Shown here: positions 41,843-49,867 of the stretch, piece after piece
Position numbering within the stretch: position 1 is the stretch's first letter
Layout: each line of letters opens with the position of its first letter
Source: Shimia_B sp038525525
Lineage (GTDB): Bacteria > Pseudomonadota > Alphaproteobacteria > Rhodobacterales > Rhodobacteraceae
Direction of reading: 5' to 3'
NCBI GenBank assembly: GCA_038525525.1
Contig: JBCBHO010000002.1
Location: forward strand, 248,001-312,000
DNA: 64,000 bases
Made by a program: the position numbers and the translations under genes
Notes under the pieces: model-generated
The model's database searches: none
The model's input: only the letters and a program-made list of their open reading frames with translations
What the model was told of the DNA's origin: nothing

Positions 41843-42387
41843 CGGGCCATGCACTCCTGCAGGGAAATGAGGGACCGGCGCAGCCACGTGCGCACGGTGT
41901 TGAGGGGGACGTCGAGCTTTTCGGCGAGTTCGGCGTAGCTGAAGCCGTCGAGATAGGCCCATTGGACCGCCTTCGCGCGCTCGCTCTTCAGCTCGCCCAT
42001 GCACAGGAAGATCCGCTCCCGCTCCGCATTGGCCAGCACTGCCTGCTCAGGCGTGGGGCTGTTATCGGAGAGCCGGTCGTCCCAATCGGCGAGGTCGTCG
42101 GCCTGTCGCACGCGGCGCAGCTTGTCGATGGCGGTGTTGCGCGCAATCGTGAGCATCCACGACATCGGGTGCATGCCCCCGGCGCTGAACTGCCCGGCAT
42201 GGCGCCAGATCTTCATGAACGCCTCCTGCAACACGTCCTCGGCCGCCGCGCGGTCCTTCATCATGCGCATCGCCACGCCGAAGACCTGCGGCGAGGCCAG
42301 ATCATAGAGATCGGAAAACGCGCGGCGATCGCCCAGCGACACCGTCGCGATGAGGCGTGCTAACTCCTCTGGATCAACCTTGCTCAT
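41839..42387 (-). CDS. ECF sigma factor partnered with RskA-type anti-sigma
   Basis: A 182-residue ECF sigma factor. Region 2 is FSDLYDLASPQVFGVAMRMM, then AAAEDVLQEAFMKIWRHAGQ. Region 4 is SYAELAEKLDVPLNTVRTWL. The ATG at 42387 gives the family-like start; a GTG at 42414 would add nine residues. The three small genes facing away on the other side of a 245-base region may be under its control, which I cannot show. Confidence 0.93.
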   Translation of the reverse strand: MSKVDPEELARLIATVSLGDRRAFSDLYDLASPQVFGVAMRMMKDRAAAEDVLQEAFMKIWRHAGQFSAGGMHPMSWMLTIARNTAIDKLRRVRQADDLADWDDRLSDNSPTPEQAVLANAERERIFLCMGELKSERAKAVQWAYLDGFSYAELAEKLDVPLNTVRTWLRRSLISLQECMAR

Positions 42388-42527
42388 GGGGCTTTCATCA
42401 CCTGAAATTCTCACTCGACCCTTAACATGGGAAGCAATTGTGACCGCTCTTTGCCACGGGAAGGGTTTTGTCAGGATGCTGTTTTTGCATCAAATTTTAT
42501 GCGCTGGCGCGGGCCTTGCGGGGGCGG

Positions 42528-42550
42528 GAAACTTTTTTCGAAAAATTTTC
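42528..42550. repeat. AT-rich imperfect inverted repeat
   Basis: GAAACTTTTTTCGAAAAATTTTC, symmetric about TTCGAA with slightly offset outer arms. It lies between the sigma gene and the small genes, in a GC-rich setting; it resembles the AT hairpins after argF. It may be a terminator or a protein-binding site. Confidence 0.45.
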
Positions 42551-42632
42551 GGGGCGGGTGAAACTTATCCGGAAATGGCGTCGTCTTGAGGACCGTAACA
42601 ACAGACCAAAGCCAAACGGAAAGGATACCACC

Positions 42633-42788
42633 ATGCCCCTTAGCCCCTGGTTCGCCCCGAAGAAAACCCAGCCCGCCACCGGCGCCGGCACCACTGAAAA
42701 GCGCGCCCGCGCCGTGCTCACGCGCCAGGAGATGGAGACGCTTTTCTCCCAGGAGCTCGGCCGCAACCCGCTCTGCGCCGCCGCCTGA
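42633..42788 (+). CDS. 51-residue small protein, first of three
   Basis: Starts MPLSPWFAPKKTQ, with GGAAAGGA upstream. The second half, RARAVLTRQEMETLF, loosely resembles the core of the two following microproteins (LTR, four to five residues, LF, then a late Cys). Basic, no transmembrane segment. Function unknown. It is 32 bases before the next small gene, with which it is probably co-transcribed. Confidence 0.6.
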   Translation: MPLSPWFAPKKTQPATGAGTTEKRARAVLTRQEMETLFSQELGRNPLCAAA

Positions 42789-42819
42789 TCGCTACGAAAG
42801 CCAACACGGAGACACCCCC

Positions 42820-42927
42820 ATGCAAGACTATTCCCAAATCGCCCGCGCCCGCCGCGCCGCTGCCGTCGAGGCGCTGACCCGCACGCAGAACAATCTCTTC
42901 ATCGAGCGCCGCTGCACGCGCCCGTAA
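42820..42927 (+). CDS. 35-residue microprotein, tandem paralogue A
   Basis: Encodes MQDYSQIARARRAAAVEALT and continues to NLFIERRCTRP. GGAG lies before the ATG. It is 26/35 identical to the next gene over its length, with the QIARARRAAAVEAL core unchanged and a conserved ERRC near the end. Arg-rich and predicted helical, similar in style but not in sequence to DUF1127 microproteins of this group of bacteria. Confidence 0.7.
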   Translation: MQDYSQIARARRAAAVEALTRTQNNLFIERRCTRP

Positions 42928-42968
42928 CGCGCCCGCCACCCCATCCAGAACACCAAAGGAGACAGACC

Positions 42969-43103
42969 ATGCAGACCATGACCCAAATCGCCCGTGCCCG
43001 CCGTGCCGCCGCCGTCGAGGCGCTCAGCCGAAAGGACGCCAACCTTTTCGCCGAGCGCCGCTGCGAACGCCCCGCCGCCCTCGTGCTGGGCGCGGGCCGC
43101 TAG
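42969..43103 (+). CDS. 44-residue microprotein, tandem paralogue B
   Basis: Encodes MQTMTQIARARRAAAVEALS, then NLFAERRCERP and a unique tail AALVLGAGR. AAAGGAG precedes the ATG by seven bases. Conservation with the upstream copy, which has differing third bases, supports real translation of both. Function unknown; possible RNA- or protein-binding role given eight arginines. Confidence 0.7.
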   Translation: MQTMTQIARARRAAAVEALSRKDANLFAERRCERPAALVLGAGR

Positions 43104-43163
43104 GCACAGGCCTGCGACGCGCTGACCGGTGGTTCGGCGCGTTGTCCGGCATATGTCACGGGC

Positions 43164-43526
43164 ATGACCAAAGTGCTCTTCAACGACCAGTGTCCGGTAT
43201 GCTCTTTCGAGATCAACCACTACGCCGAGTATGCCCGCAAGGCGGGCCTGCCGATCCAGTTCGACGATCTCAATGGCCCCGCCCGGGCCGCTTGGGGGAT
43301 CGACGAGGACACCGCCGCGCGCCGGCTCTACGTGGAGCATGACGGCGCCCTTCTGAGCGGCATTCCCGCCTTCATCGTGCTGTGGAACGAGATGCCGCGC
43401 TATCGCTGGCTCGCCCGGCTCGTGGCCCTGCCCGGCATCAAGCAGGTGGCGTCCTTCGCTTACGATTACGTGCTCGCCCCGGTCATCTACCGCTGGCACC
43501 TGCGCCGCAAGGCCCGCCGCGCCTAG
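43164..43526 (+). CDS. DCC-family (DUF393) thiol-disulfide protein
   Basis: A 120-residue thioredoxin-like protein. The DCC signature appears as VLFNDQCPVCSFEINHYAEY, with CxxC at residues 10 and 13. The core continues with LYVEHDGALLSGIPAFIVLW and ends in a basic tail RWHLRRKARRA. The family is predicted to do thiol redox chemistry; partner unknown. Confidence 0.88.
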   Translation: MTKVLFNDQCPVCSFEINHYAEYARKAGLPIQFDDLNGPARAAWGIDEDTAARRLYVEHDGALLSGIPAFIVLWNEMPRYRWLARLVALPGIKQVASFAYDYVLAPVIYRWHLRRKARRA

Positions 43527-43612
43527 CGCAAGCCCCCCAAAAGACTGCCGTGGAAACGGTATTGTGACATCATTCCACGGGACGTTAACGGATCCCGTGT
43601 TACCATAACCTC

Positions 43613-44254
43613 ATGGCGTATATGTATTCTCTGCCGGAACGGGTCGCCGATGGCGCTGTCCATATCCTGGGCATTGCTGCGTCGATCACGGCCACGGCGC
43701 TCTTGATCGTCTACGCCGCCAAGACGCAAAGCGGCCTCGATGTGGCGGCCGTGAGCATCTATGGCAGCGTGGCGACGGCGTGCTTCGTGGCCTCCGCGCT
43801 CTATCACATGACGCCCTGGGTCAGGGCCCGGCCCCTTCTCCAGCGTATTGACCATGCGGTGATCTACCTCAAGATCGCCGGGACCTACACGGTGCCCGTG
43901 GTGCTCCTCGGCAATCTCTTTGGCTACATCGTGCTCGCCGCCGTCTGGGCCGTGGCCGTCGTCGGCGCGGTGGGCAAGATGACCGAGCTATTGAAGCCCG
44001 GCGTCGCCTCCACCCTGCTTTACGTGGCCCTTGGCTGGGCGAGCATCGTGCTCATCTGGCCGCTGATGCAAACACTGCCGCCCACGGCGCTCTGGCTCAT
44101 GGTGATCGGCGGCATCGTCTACACGGTGGGGTCGCCCTTCAACCATTGGGACGCGCTGCCCTTCAATGTCGCGATCTGGCACTGCTTCGTGCTGGCGGGC
44201 TCGGCGCTCTTCTTCTCGGCCATCGTGCTCGCACTGGTGGCGCGCGGCATCTAA
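43613..44254 (+). CDS. HlyIII/PAQR-family membrane protein
   Basis: A 213-residue protein with seven predicted helices. PAQR metal-site pattern: ASALYHMTPW, RIDHAVIYLKIAGTYT, and the late AIWHCFVLAGS, giving the S/H, D/H and H ligands of this hydrolase-like family. Called hemolysin III in many annotations but probably not a toxin. The gene sits alone. Confidence 0.9.
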   Translation: MAYMYSLPERVADGAVHILGIAASITATALLIVYAAKTQSGLDVAAVSIYGSVATACFVASALYHMTPWVRARPLLQRIDHAVIYLKIAGTYTVPVVLLGNLFGYIVLAAVWAVAVVGAVGKMTELLKPGVASTLLYVALGWASIVLIWPLMQTLPPTALWLMVIGGIVYTVGSPFNHWDALPFNVAIWHCFVLAGSALFFSAIVLALVARGI

Positions 44255-44327
44255 GCCGCCCGCGCAGCCCCGTCCGCTATCACCACAATTCAAAGAATGT
44301 CAGCCTGCAGACAGCCTTGTGTCTGCC

Positions 44328-45071
44328 TCAGAGCCCCGCTGCCGCGCGCCGCACCGCTTGGATCCGCTCCGCATTGGGCGGATGCGTCCCCAGGAACCGG
44401 TTGCCGGGATCAGGGATCCGCGTGAAATACGCGGCCCCCACGAGCGGATCGTAGCCTGCCCGCGCCGTCAGGATCGTGCCGAGACGGTCCGCCTCGAGCT
44501 CGAAACTCTTCGAATAGCTCCGCGCCGCCACCGCCGCGCCAAGCTGCTGAGCCTGTCGCACGGAGCCTGCATCGCGCCCGAGCGCGGCAGCGAGCACGCC
44601 GAAGGAGGCCGCGCCAAGCGTGGCATTGGCTTGCGTGCGCTCGATATGGCCCGCGATGTGGTGCGCTGCCTCGTGACCCAGTACGAAGGCCAGCTCATCG
44701 GCATTGCGCACATCCCGCACCAGCGTCTCGGTGAAGCCGAGGACAGGGCGCCCGTTATCGTCGAGCGTCTGGAAGGCATTGGGCGGCAGGCGCGGATCCC
44801 CGTAGAGCTGGATCGCGAAGTCGCAGTTGAGCCGCGGCGCGCGGGTGCGGCATTCCCGCTCGAGCACCGGCTCCATCTGGCGCACGATCTGGCGGAAGCT
44901 CGCCACGTTCTGCGGCTGGACCGGCCCCTGCCTGATCTCGGGCAGCGACCCCGTGCTCGCCGCTGCGACCTGCGCGGGGGGTGGCGCCGACACGATGGGC
45001 TGCGGCGCGTCGCAGGCCGCGAGCGCCGCGAGGCCCAGAAGGGCGGACAGGCGAATGAAAAGTCTTTGCAT
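44328..45071 (-). CDS. M48-family metallopeptidase lipoprotein
   Basis: A 247-residue lipoprotein: signal MQRLFIRLSALLGLAALAAC with the acylated cysteine at residue 20. The zinc motif is FVLGHEAAHHIAGHIERTQA (HEAAH near residue 133), and the third ligand is in SFELEADRLGT. It is probably a periplasmic protein-quality protease of the BepA/LoiP type. Its intact HExxH contrasts with the degenerate relative at 1757-2770. Confidence 0.92.
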   Translation of the reverse strand: MQRLFIRLSALLGLAALAACDAPQPIVSAPPPAQVAAASTGSLPEIRQGPVQPQNVASFRQIVRQMEPVLERECRTRAPRLNCDFAIQLYGDPRLPPNAFQTLDDNGRPVLGFTETLVRDVRNADELAFVLGHEAAHHIAGHIERTQANATLGAASFGVLAAALGRDAGSVRQAQQLGAAVAARSYSKSFELEADRLGTILTARAGYDPLVGAAYFTRIPDPGNRFLGTHPPNAERIQAVRRAAAGL

Positions 45072-45184
45072 GGCCGTAGAATACGGGCGCCGTTCGAAAG
45101 AGCCAGCCCCCTGCGCCGTGGCCACGGCAATGTGAGCGGCGCATTCCCGCTTGCGGTGCCGCGGGTGCCCGGTAATCTCGCCCC

Positions 45185-45415
45185 ATGTACACCGTAGAGC
45201 ATGATTTCGACGCCACCGTGGTCACCCTCGTGGACGAGGGCAGCAGCCACCTGAAGGAAGACGTGACGCTGCAGGCCTTCGAGGATTGCGTAACGATCGA
45301 GCAGCTCGATCCGCGCACCGAGCGGGTGCAGAAGATCACGCTCTCGCTCGCGCAGGTGCGCGATCTCGCGGCCGCCCTCGACTCGCCCGAGGGGATGTGG
45401 CGGCGCGACGGGTGA
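45185..45415 (+). CDS. Small conserved acidic protein
   Basis: A 76-residue soluble protein, MYTVEHDFDATVVTLVDEGS at the start and SLAQVRDLAAALDSPEGMW at the end. Its TGA overlaps the GTG of the deacetylase-family gene (GTGA), so the two are coupled. Family and function unknown. Confidence 0.75.
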   Translation: MYTVEHDFDATVVTLVDEGSSHLKEDVTLQAFEDCVTIEQLDPRTERVQKITLSLAQVRDLAAALDSPEGMWRRDG

Positions 45416-46509
45416 GCGAGACCGGCTTTTACTGGGACGAGCGCTGCTTCTGGTTCTCGGGCGGCAATTACGCGTTCACGATGCCCGTGGGCGGCCTCGT
45501 GCAGCCCCTTGCCGCCGGGGGCCTGCCGGAAAACCCGGAGACGAAGCGGCGGCTGAAGAACCTCATGGATGTGACCGGCATGAGCGCGGCGCTCCGCCTC
45601 TCCTCCGCAGAGGCGGCCACCGAGGAGGACCTGCGCCGCATTCACCCGGCCTCCTATCTCGAGGCGTTCCGGGCCGCCTCCGCAGCGGGCGGCGGCGAGC
45701 TCGGGCTGCGCACGCCCTTCGGCGCGGGCGGTTTCGAGCAGGCCGCGCTCTCGGCGGGGCTCGCGAAGCGGGCCGTGGCCGATGTCATGGCCGGGCGCGT
45801 GCGCCGCGCCTACGCGCTCTCGCGCCCGCCGGGGCATCACTGCCTGCCGGATTTTCCCAACGGGTTTTGCCTCCTGGCCAATATCGCCATCGCGCTCGAG
45901 GCGGCGCGCGCGACGCAGCCCGGCCTCCGCGCCGCGATCCTCGACTGGGATGTCCATCACGGCAACGGGACCGAAGCGATCTACGCGGATGACGACGCGA
46001 CGCTCACCATCTCGCTCCACCAGGAGCGAAACTACCCGCTCGACACCGGCGACGCCGACACCGATGCCCGCGCCAATATCAACGTTCCCCTGCCGCCTGG
46101 CGCGGGCCATGCCAGTTATCTCGAGGCCATGGAGCGCATCGTGATCCCGGCGATCGACGGCTTCCGCCCCGACATCCTCATCATCGCCAACGGCTATGAT
46201 GCCGCCGCAATCGACCCGCTCTCGCGGATGCTGGCCACCGCCGAGACCTTCCGCGCGCTCACCGAGATGGCCCGCGCCCTGGCCGACACCCATTGCGAGG
46301 GACGCCTCGTCCTCGTTCACGAGGGCGGGTATTCGGAGGTCTACGTGCCGTTTTGCGGCCATGCCGTGCTCGAGGTGCTGGAGCCCGCCGCGCCGACTGC
46401 GCAGGACCCGTTCGCCGAGACCTTCGCCACGCGCCAGCCCGGCCCCCGCTTCGCGGCCTTCGCCTCCAACTGGATCGGCGACCTCGCCCGCCACCACGGG
46501 ACCGCCTGA
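45412..46509 (+). CDS. Histone deacetylase / acetylpolyamine amidohydrolase family enzyme
   Basis: A 365-residue arginase-deacetylase-fold enzyme from the GTG at 45412. Catalytic and zinc motifs: SRPPGHHCLPDFPNGFCLLA, AILDWDVHHGNGTEAIY and NGYDAAAIDPLSRM. It resembles class II bacterial deacetylases acting on small acetylated amines, not histones. Start chosen from the GTGA overlap with the upstream gene. Confidence 0.9.
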   Translation: MSETGFYWDERCFWFSGGNYAFTMPVGGLVQPLAAGGLPENPETKRRLKNLMDVTGMSAALRLSSAEAATEEDLRRIHPASYLEAFRAASAAGGGELGLRTPFGAGGFEQAALSAGLAKRAVADVMAGRVRRAYALSRPPGHHCLPDFPNGFCLLANIAIALEAARATQPGLRAAILDWDVHHGNGTEAIYADDDATLTISLHQERNYPLDTGDADTDARANINVPLPPGAGHASYLEAMERIVIPAIDGFRPDILIIANGYDAAAIDPLSRMLATAETFRALTEMARALADTHCEGRLVLVHEGGYSEVYVPFCGHAVLEVLEPAAPTAQDPFAETFATRQPGPRFAAFASNWIGDLARHHGTA

Positions 46510-46619
46510 GCCTTTCCAATCGCCGTCCGCGCGCTTACCTCTGGCGCAAAGCAAGCCCAGCGCGCGCCAGACCCGACGCCGCCCCCGCAACGGGGGCCCC
46601 ACAGGAAGAGACCCTCCCC

Positions 46620-47183
46620 ATGTCCGAGCTCTCCCCCGCCCAGACCTTCATGCTGACCCGCCGCTCGCGCTCGCTACGCATGCTCTCGGGCCCGGCCCCG
46701 AAAAAGCGCGAGCTCGACGTGCTACTGCGCATCGCCTCCCGCGTGCCCGACCACGGCAAGCTCGAGCCCTGGCGCTTCGTGGTGCTCGAGGAGAAGGCCC
46801 TGCGCCGCATCGCCGAGGCCGCCCCGCCCCATATCGAGCGCATCGGCGCCCCCTCGCTCGCCGCGAGCCAATACGCCGACAGCCCCTTCGCTGTCGTCGT
46901 CTTGGAGAGCCCGAAGGAAAGCGAGAAGATCCCCGCCGTGGAGCAGACCTATTCCGCCGGGGCGGTCTGCCTTTCCCTCGTCAACGCGGCCCTCGCCGGT
47001 GGCTGGGGCGCGGTCTGGCTCTCCGGTGCGCTCTCCCACGACCCCCATTTCGCCGCCGAGGCCTTCGGCACTGAGGCCCACGAGCGCGTGGCGGGCATCA
47101 TCCATATCGGGCGCTGCGCGGAGACCCCGCCCGAGCGCCCCCGCCCGGATCTCTCCGCCAAGACCACCTGGATCTCGCGATGA
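46620..47183 (+). CDS. Nitroreductase-family protein
   Basis: A 187-residue FMN-dependent oxidoreductase of the YdjA-like short group. FMN-binding RRSRSLRML near the start, SRVPDHGKLEPWRFVVLEEK, and GAVCLSLVNAALAGGWGAVW. AGGAAGAG before the ATG. Its stop overlaps the start of the following membrane-protein gene (ATGA). Substrate unknown. Confidence 0.9.
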   Translation: MSELSPAQTFMLTRRSRSLRMLSGPAPKKRELDVLLRIASRVPDHGKLEPWRFVVLEEKALRRIAEAAPPHIERIGAPSLAASQYADSPFAVVVLESPKESEKIPAVEQTYSAGAVCLSLVNAALAGGWGAVWLSGALSHDPHFAAEAFGTEAHERVAGIIHIGRCAETPPERPRPDLSAKTTWISR

Positions 47184-47866
47184 TCCTCGACGCCTTCGTC
47201 AAATCGCTCAACCAGATCGGCGACCCGCGCTTTCGCGGGGTCCTCTGGCGCGGGATCGGGCTCACGGCGGCGCTCTTCGTGGGCGCCTACGCGCTCCTCC
47301 TCGGGCTCATCCAGTGGCTCTTGGGCGGGCCGGTGACGCTCCCCCTCGTGGGCGAGGTGACCTGGGTCGGCGATCTCCTGAGCTGGGGCTCGCTCCTCGT
47401 AATGCTCGTCGTCTCGGTCTTCTTGATGATCCCCGTGGCTTCGGCCATCACCTCGATGTTTCTCGACGAGGTGGCCATCGCGGTGGAGGAGAAGCACTAC
47501 CCCGAGATGGGAATCCCGCCCCGCACGCCGTTCTGGGACGGGGTGCGCGACACGTTGAGCTTCCTCGGGGTCCTCATCGGGCTCAACCTCGCCGCCCTCA
47601 TCGCCTACGCGCTCTTCCCGCCCGGCGCGCCCTTCATGTTCATCGCGCTCAACGGCTACCTCTTGGGCCGGGAATACTTCACCGTGGCCGCCATGCGGCA
47701 CCTGGGCCGCGCAGGCGCACAGGCACTCCGGCGCGAACATGCCGGCACGGTCTGGGTGGCGGGCTGCCTCATGGCGCTGCCGCTCACCTTCCCGCTGGTG
47801 AACCTCGTGATCCCCATCCTCGGCGCGGCCACCTTCACCCACATCTACCACCGCCTCGCCCGCTAG
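47180..47866 (+). CDS. EI24/CysZ-like membrane protein
   Basis: A 228-residue protein with about four to five hydrophobic segments (GIGLTAALFVGAYALLLGLI, LLSWGSLLVMLVVSVFLMIP, and two later ones), plus FLDEVAIAVEEKHYPEMGIP and the late GYLLGREYFTVAAMRHLGR. This is the layout of the EI24/CysZ sulfate-permease-like family. A transport role is only a family guess. Coupled to the nitroreductase gene. Confidence 0.82.
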   Translation: MILDAFVKSLNQIGDPRFRGVLWRGIGLTAALFVGAYALLLGLIQWLLGGPVTLPLVGEVTWVGDLLSWGSLLVMLVVSVFLMIPVASAITSMFLDEVAIAVEEKHYPEMGIPPRTPFWDGVRDTLSFLGVLIGLNLAALIAYALFPPGAPFMFIALNGYLLGREYFTVAAMRHLGRAGAQALRREHAGTVWVAGCLMALPLTFPLVNLVIPILGAATFTHIYHRLAR

Positions 47867-47897
47867 GCCCTGGGGGCCTGCAGCCGAGATCCCGGCT

Positions 47898-48176
47898 TCA
47901 GAGATCGGGCGTCGACATGCGGTTGAACCAGTCGATGTCCTCGATGGTGATGATGCCGGAGACGATGATGCCCGCGATGATCGCCCAGAGCACGAAGGCC
48001 ACGCCCGTCGTGATCAGAAAGCGCTTCTTGAGCTGCGGGTTCGTGGGGCTGCCGGCATGGGTGCCGGGGACGATCTCGCCCACGTCGCCCTGCGTTTCGA
48101 GCCGGATCGGCAGCACGCAGAGCAGCGTCAGGAACCAGATGACGGCGTAGAGCACGATGGCGGATGTGATGCCCAT
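47898..48176 (-). CDS. DUF1467-family membrane protein
   Basis: A 92-residue protein with two transmembrane segments (MGITSAIVLYAVIWFLTLLC and FLITTGVAFVLWAIIAGIIV). The connecting loop has VLPIRLETQGDVGEIVPGTH, characteristic of DUF1467. AAAGGA precedes the ATG at 48176. It lies downstream of mce, a common neighbour in this bacterial group. Function unknown. Confidence 0.88.
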   Translation of the reverse strand: MGITSAIVLYAVIWFLTLLCVLPIRLETQGDVGEIVPGTHAGSPTNPQLKKRFLITTGVAFVLWAIIAGIIVSGIITIEDIDWFNRMSTPDL

Positions 48177-48211
48177 GAGCGGCGGTCCTTTCACGTGGTG
48201 CGAGGGCGGGA

Positions 48212-48253
48212 TGCCTCCGGCGGCCCTCCGGGGGAGGTACGGGGCACAAAGAA
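48212..48253 (+). repeat. REP-like palindromic repeat, copy 3
   Basis: Same tail as the other copies (GGTACGGGGCACAAAGAAG), with an expanded head that contains GCCTCCGGCGG and then CCCTCCGGGGG. It lies in the 99-base gap between mce and the DUF1467 gene, so it would be inside their shared transcript. Confidence 0.8.
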
Positions 48254-48275
48254 GACAGGCAATGCGACCCGGTGG

Positions 48276-48680
48276 TCAGACCTGTTCGAGTTCGACGAGC
48301 GTACCCTGGAAGTCCTTGGGGTGGAGGAAGAGGACGGGCTTGCCGTGGGCGCCGATCTTGGGCTCCCCGTCGCCGAGGACGCGGGCGCCTTCGGCCTTCA
48401 GGTGGTCGCGGGCGGCGAGGATGTCGTCGACCTCGTAGCAGACATGGTGAATGCCGCCGGACGGGTTCTTGTCGAGGAAGCCCTGGATCGGGGAGCCCTC
48501 GCCCAGGGGGTAGAGCAGCTCGATCTTGGTGTTGGGCAGCTCGATGAAGACCACCGTGACACCGTGATCCGGCTCGTCCTGCGGCGCGCCGACCTGGGCG
48601 CCGAGCATCGTACGGTACTGCGCCGAGGCGGCCGCGAGATCCGGGACGGCGATGGCCACGTGGTTGAGGCGTCCGATCAT
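48276..48680 (-). CDS. mce: Methylmalonyl-CoA epimerase
   Basis: A 134-residue VOC-fold enzyme interconverting (2R)- and (2S)-methylmalonyl-CoA. Start IGRLNHVAIAVPDLAAAS, middle IELLYPLGEGSPIQGFL, IHHVCYEVDDI and the family end LFLHPKDFQGTLVELEQ. The ATG at 48680 gives the usual N terminus; one at 48689 adds three residues. It works between propionyl-CoA carboxylase and the mutase guarded by MeaB. Confidence 0.94.
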   Translation of the reverse strand: MIGRLNHVAIAVPDLAAASAQYRTMLGAQVGAPQDEPDHGVTVVFIELPNTKIELLYPLGEGSPIQGFLDKNPSGGIHHVCYEVDDILAARDHLKAEGARVLGDGEPKIGAHGKPVLFLHPKDFQGTLVELEQV

Positions 48681-48784
48681 GTCTCTCATTCCCTTTCTTC
48701 CGCGATGGGCGCCGTCGTTAAGGCGCCGTTAGGCCTCTTGGCCGAAACATGTCGGTCATAGGCGGCTGTGCGACGGAGGAACAG

Positions 48785-49477
48785 ATGGAAGAGATGGACC
48801 GCTACATGAAAGCGCAGGAGCCCACGGCGCTGCGCCCGCTTCTCGGGCAGACCGTGCTCGCCGTGGAAGACAGCCGCTTTGCCTGCGAGGCGATCCGGCT
48901 TGTCTGCCTGCGGTCGGGGGCGCGGATCCGGCGGGCCGACAGCCTGAGCGCCGCGCGCCGGCACCTGAGTGTCTACCGCCCCAGCGTCGTGATCGTGGAT
49001 ATCGGCCTGCCGGACGGCTCCGGCGCCGAGCTGATCGAGGAGGTGGCGCGCGCTGTGCCACGGGTGCCGGTGCTGCTGGCCACGTCCGGCGATGACACCC
49101 AGTCCGAGGCCGCGGTCGCCGCGGGGGCCGATGCCTTCCTTGCCAAGCCCGTGGCCTCGATCGGGGTCTTCCAGGCCGCCGTGCTCGCGCATCTGCCGCC
49201 CGAGGCGCAGCCGCGCGGCCCGCGCGCGATCAATGATGACCCTGTCACCGCGGACACCATCGCCTATTACGACGATCTCGATCACGCGCTCGACGCGCTC
49301 TCTGCCGGGGAGGCGGGCTATGTGGGGCAGTTCCTCGCGGGCGTGGCGCGGCAGGTGGGAGACAGCGAGCTCGAAATCCTCGCGCAGCGGCTCTCGGCCG
49401 CGCCGGACAACGCGCAGATCGCGGCCCGGCTCGAATGCATGCTGGCCCAGCGCATGGGCGCGCGTGTGGCGGTCTGA
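48785..49477 (+). CDS. Response-regulator receiver protein
   Basis: A 230-residue protein. A receiver domain (about residues 18-130) has TVLAVEDSRFACEAI, the phosphoacceptor aspartate in VVIVDIGLPDGSGAELI, and the lysine in AFLAKPVAS. The C-terminal 90 residues are helical without a recognised DNA-binding motif. The ATG at 48785 has GGAGG at ideal distance; an ATG at 48749 has none. No histidine kinase is adjacent. Confidence 0.87.
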   Translation: MEEMDRYMKAQEPTALRPLLGQTVLAVEDSRFACEAIRLVCLRSGARIRRADSLSAARRHLSVYRPSVVIVDIGLPDGSGAELIEEVARAVPRVPVLLATSGDDTQSEAAVAAGADAFLAKPVASIGVFQAAVLAHLPPEAQPRGPRAINDDPVTADTIAYYDDLDHALDALSAGEAGYVGQFLAGVARQVGDSELEILAQRLSAAPDNAQIAARLECMLAQRMGARVAV

Positions 49478-49671
49478 ACTTCGGGCCTCGGGCTTCGGGT
49501 TTCGTGCCGGCACGTCGGGGCGCGGGCGGGCGTCTGATTGTAGGCGCTCCGTGGTGTGGCGGTCGTCGGGTGTCGCGCGTCACGCGCGGCGGGCAACTTT
49601 ATTCCCCCGCCACCCCACAAAGCCGCCACAATCCGAGGCTAGCGCTGGGGCGTTTCTTGCAGGGGTGCGCC

Positions 49672-49857
49672 ATGCTCGCCAACATCTCGATCCGGCTCAG
49701 CAATGCCCGCGTGTCGCGCGCGGTGGATTGGGCCGTGCTCTCGGTGGGCGCGCTCATGCTCGCGGTCGCGATCGTCGGCAGCGTCGTCTCCGCCCCGGTC
49801 ACGTCTCCCGACACCGCCCAGGCCGAACGGCCCGGGGTGACGCGCTCCTCCCTCTGA
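49672..49857 (+). CDS. Small single-helix membrane protein
   Basis: A 61-residue protein. A short basic start MLANISIRLSNARVSR is followed by one hydrophobic segment (AVLSVGALMLAVAIVGSVVS) and a polar tail. AGGGG before the ATG. Convergent with aspS, 10 bases apart. Function unknown. Confidence 0.65.
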   Translation: MLANISIRLSNARVSRAVDWAVLSVGALMLAVAIVGSVVSAPVTSPDTAQAERPGVTRSSL

Positions 49858-49867
49858 GGGCTCGGCT

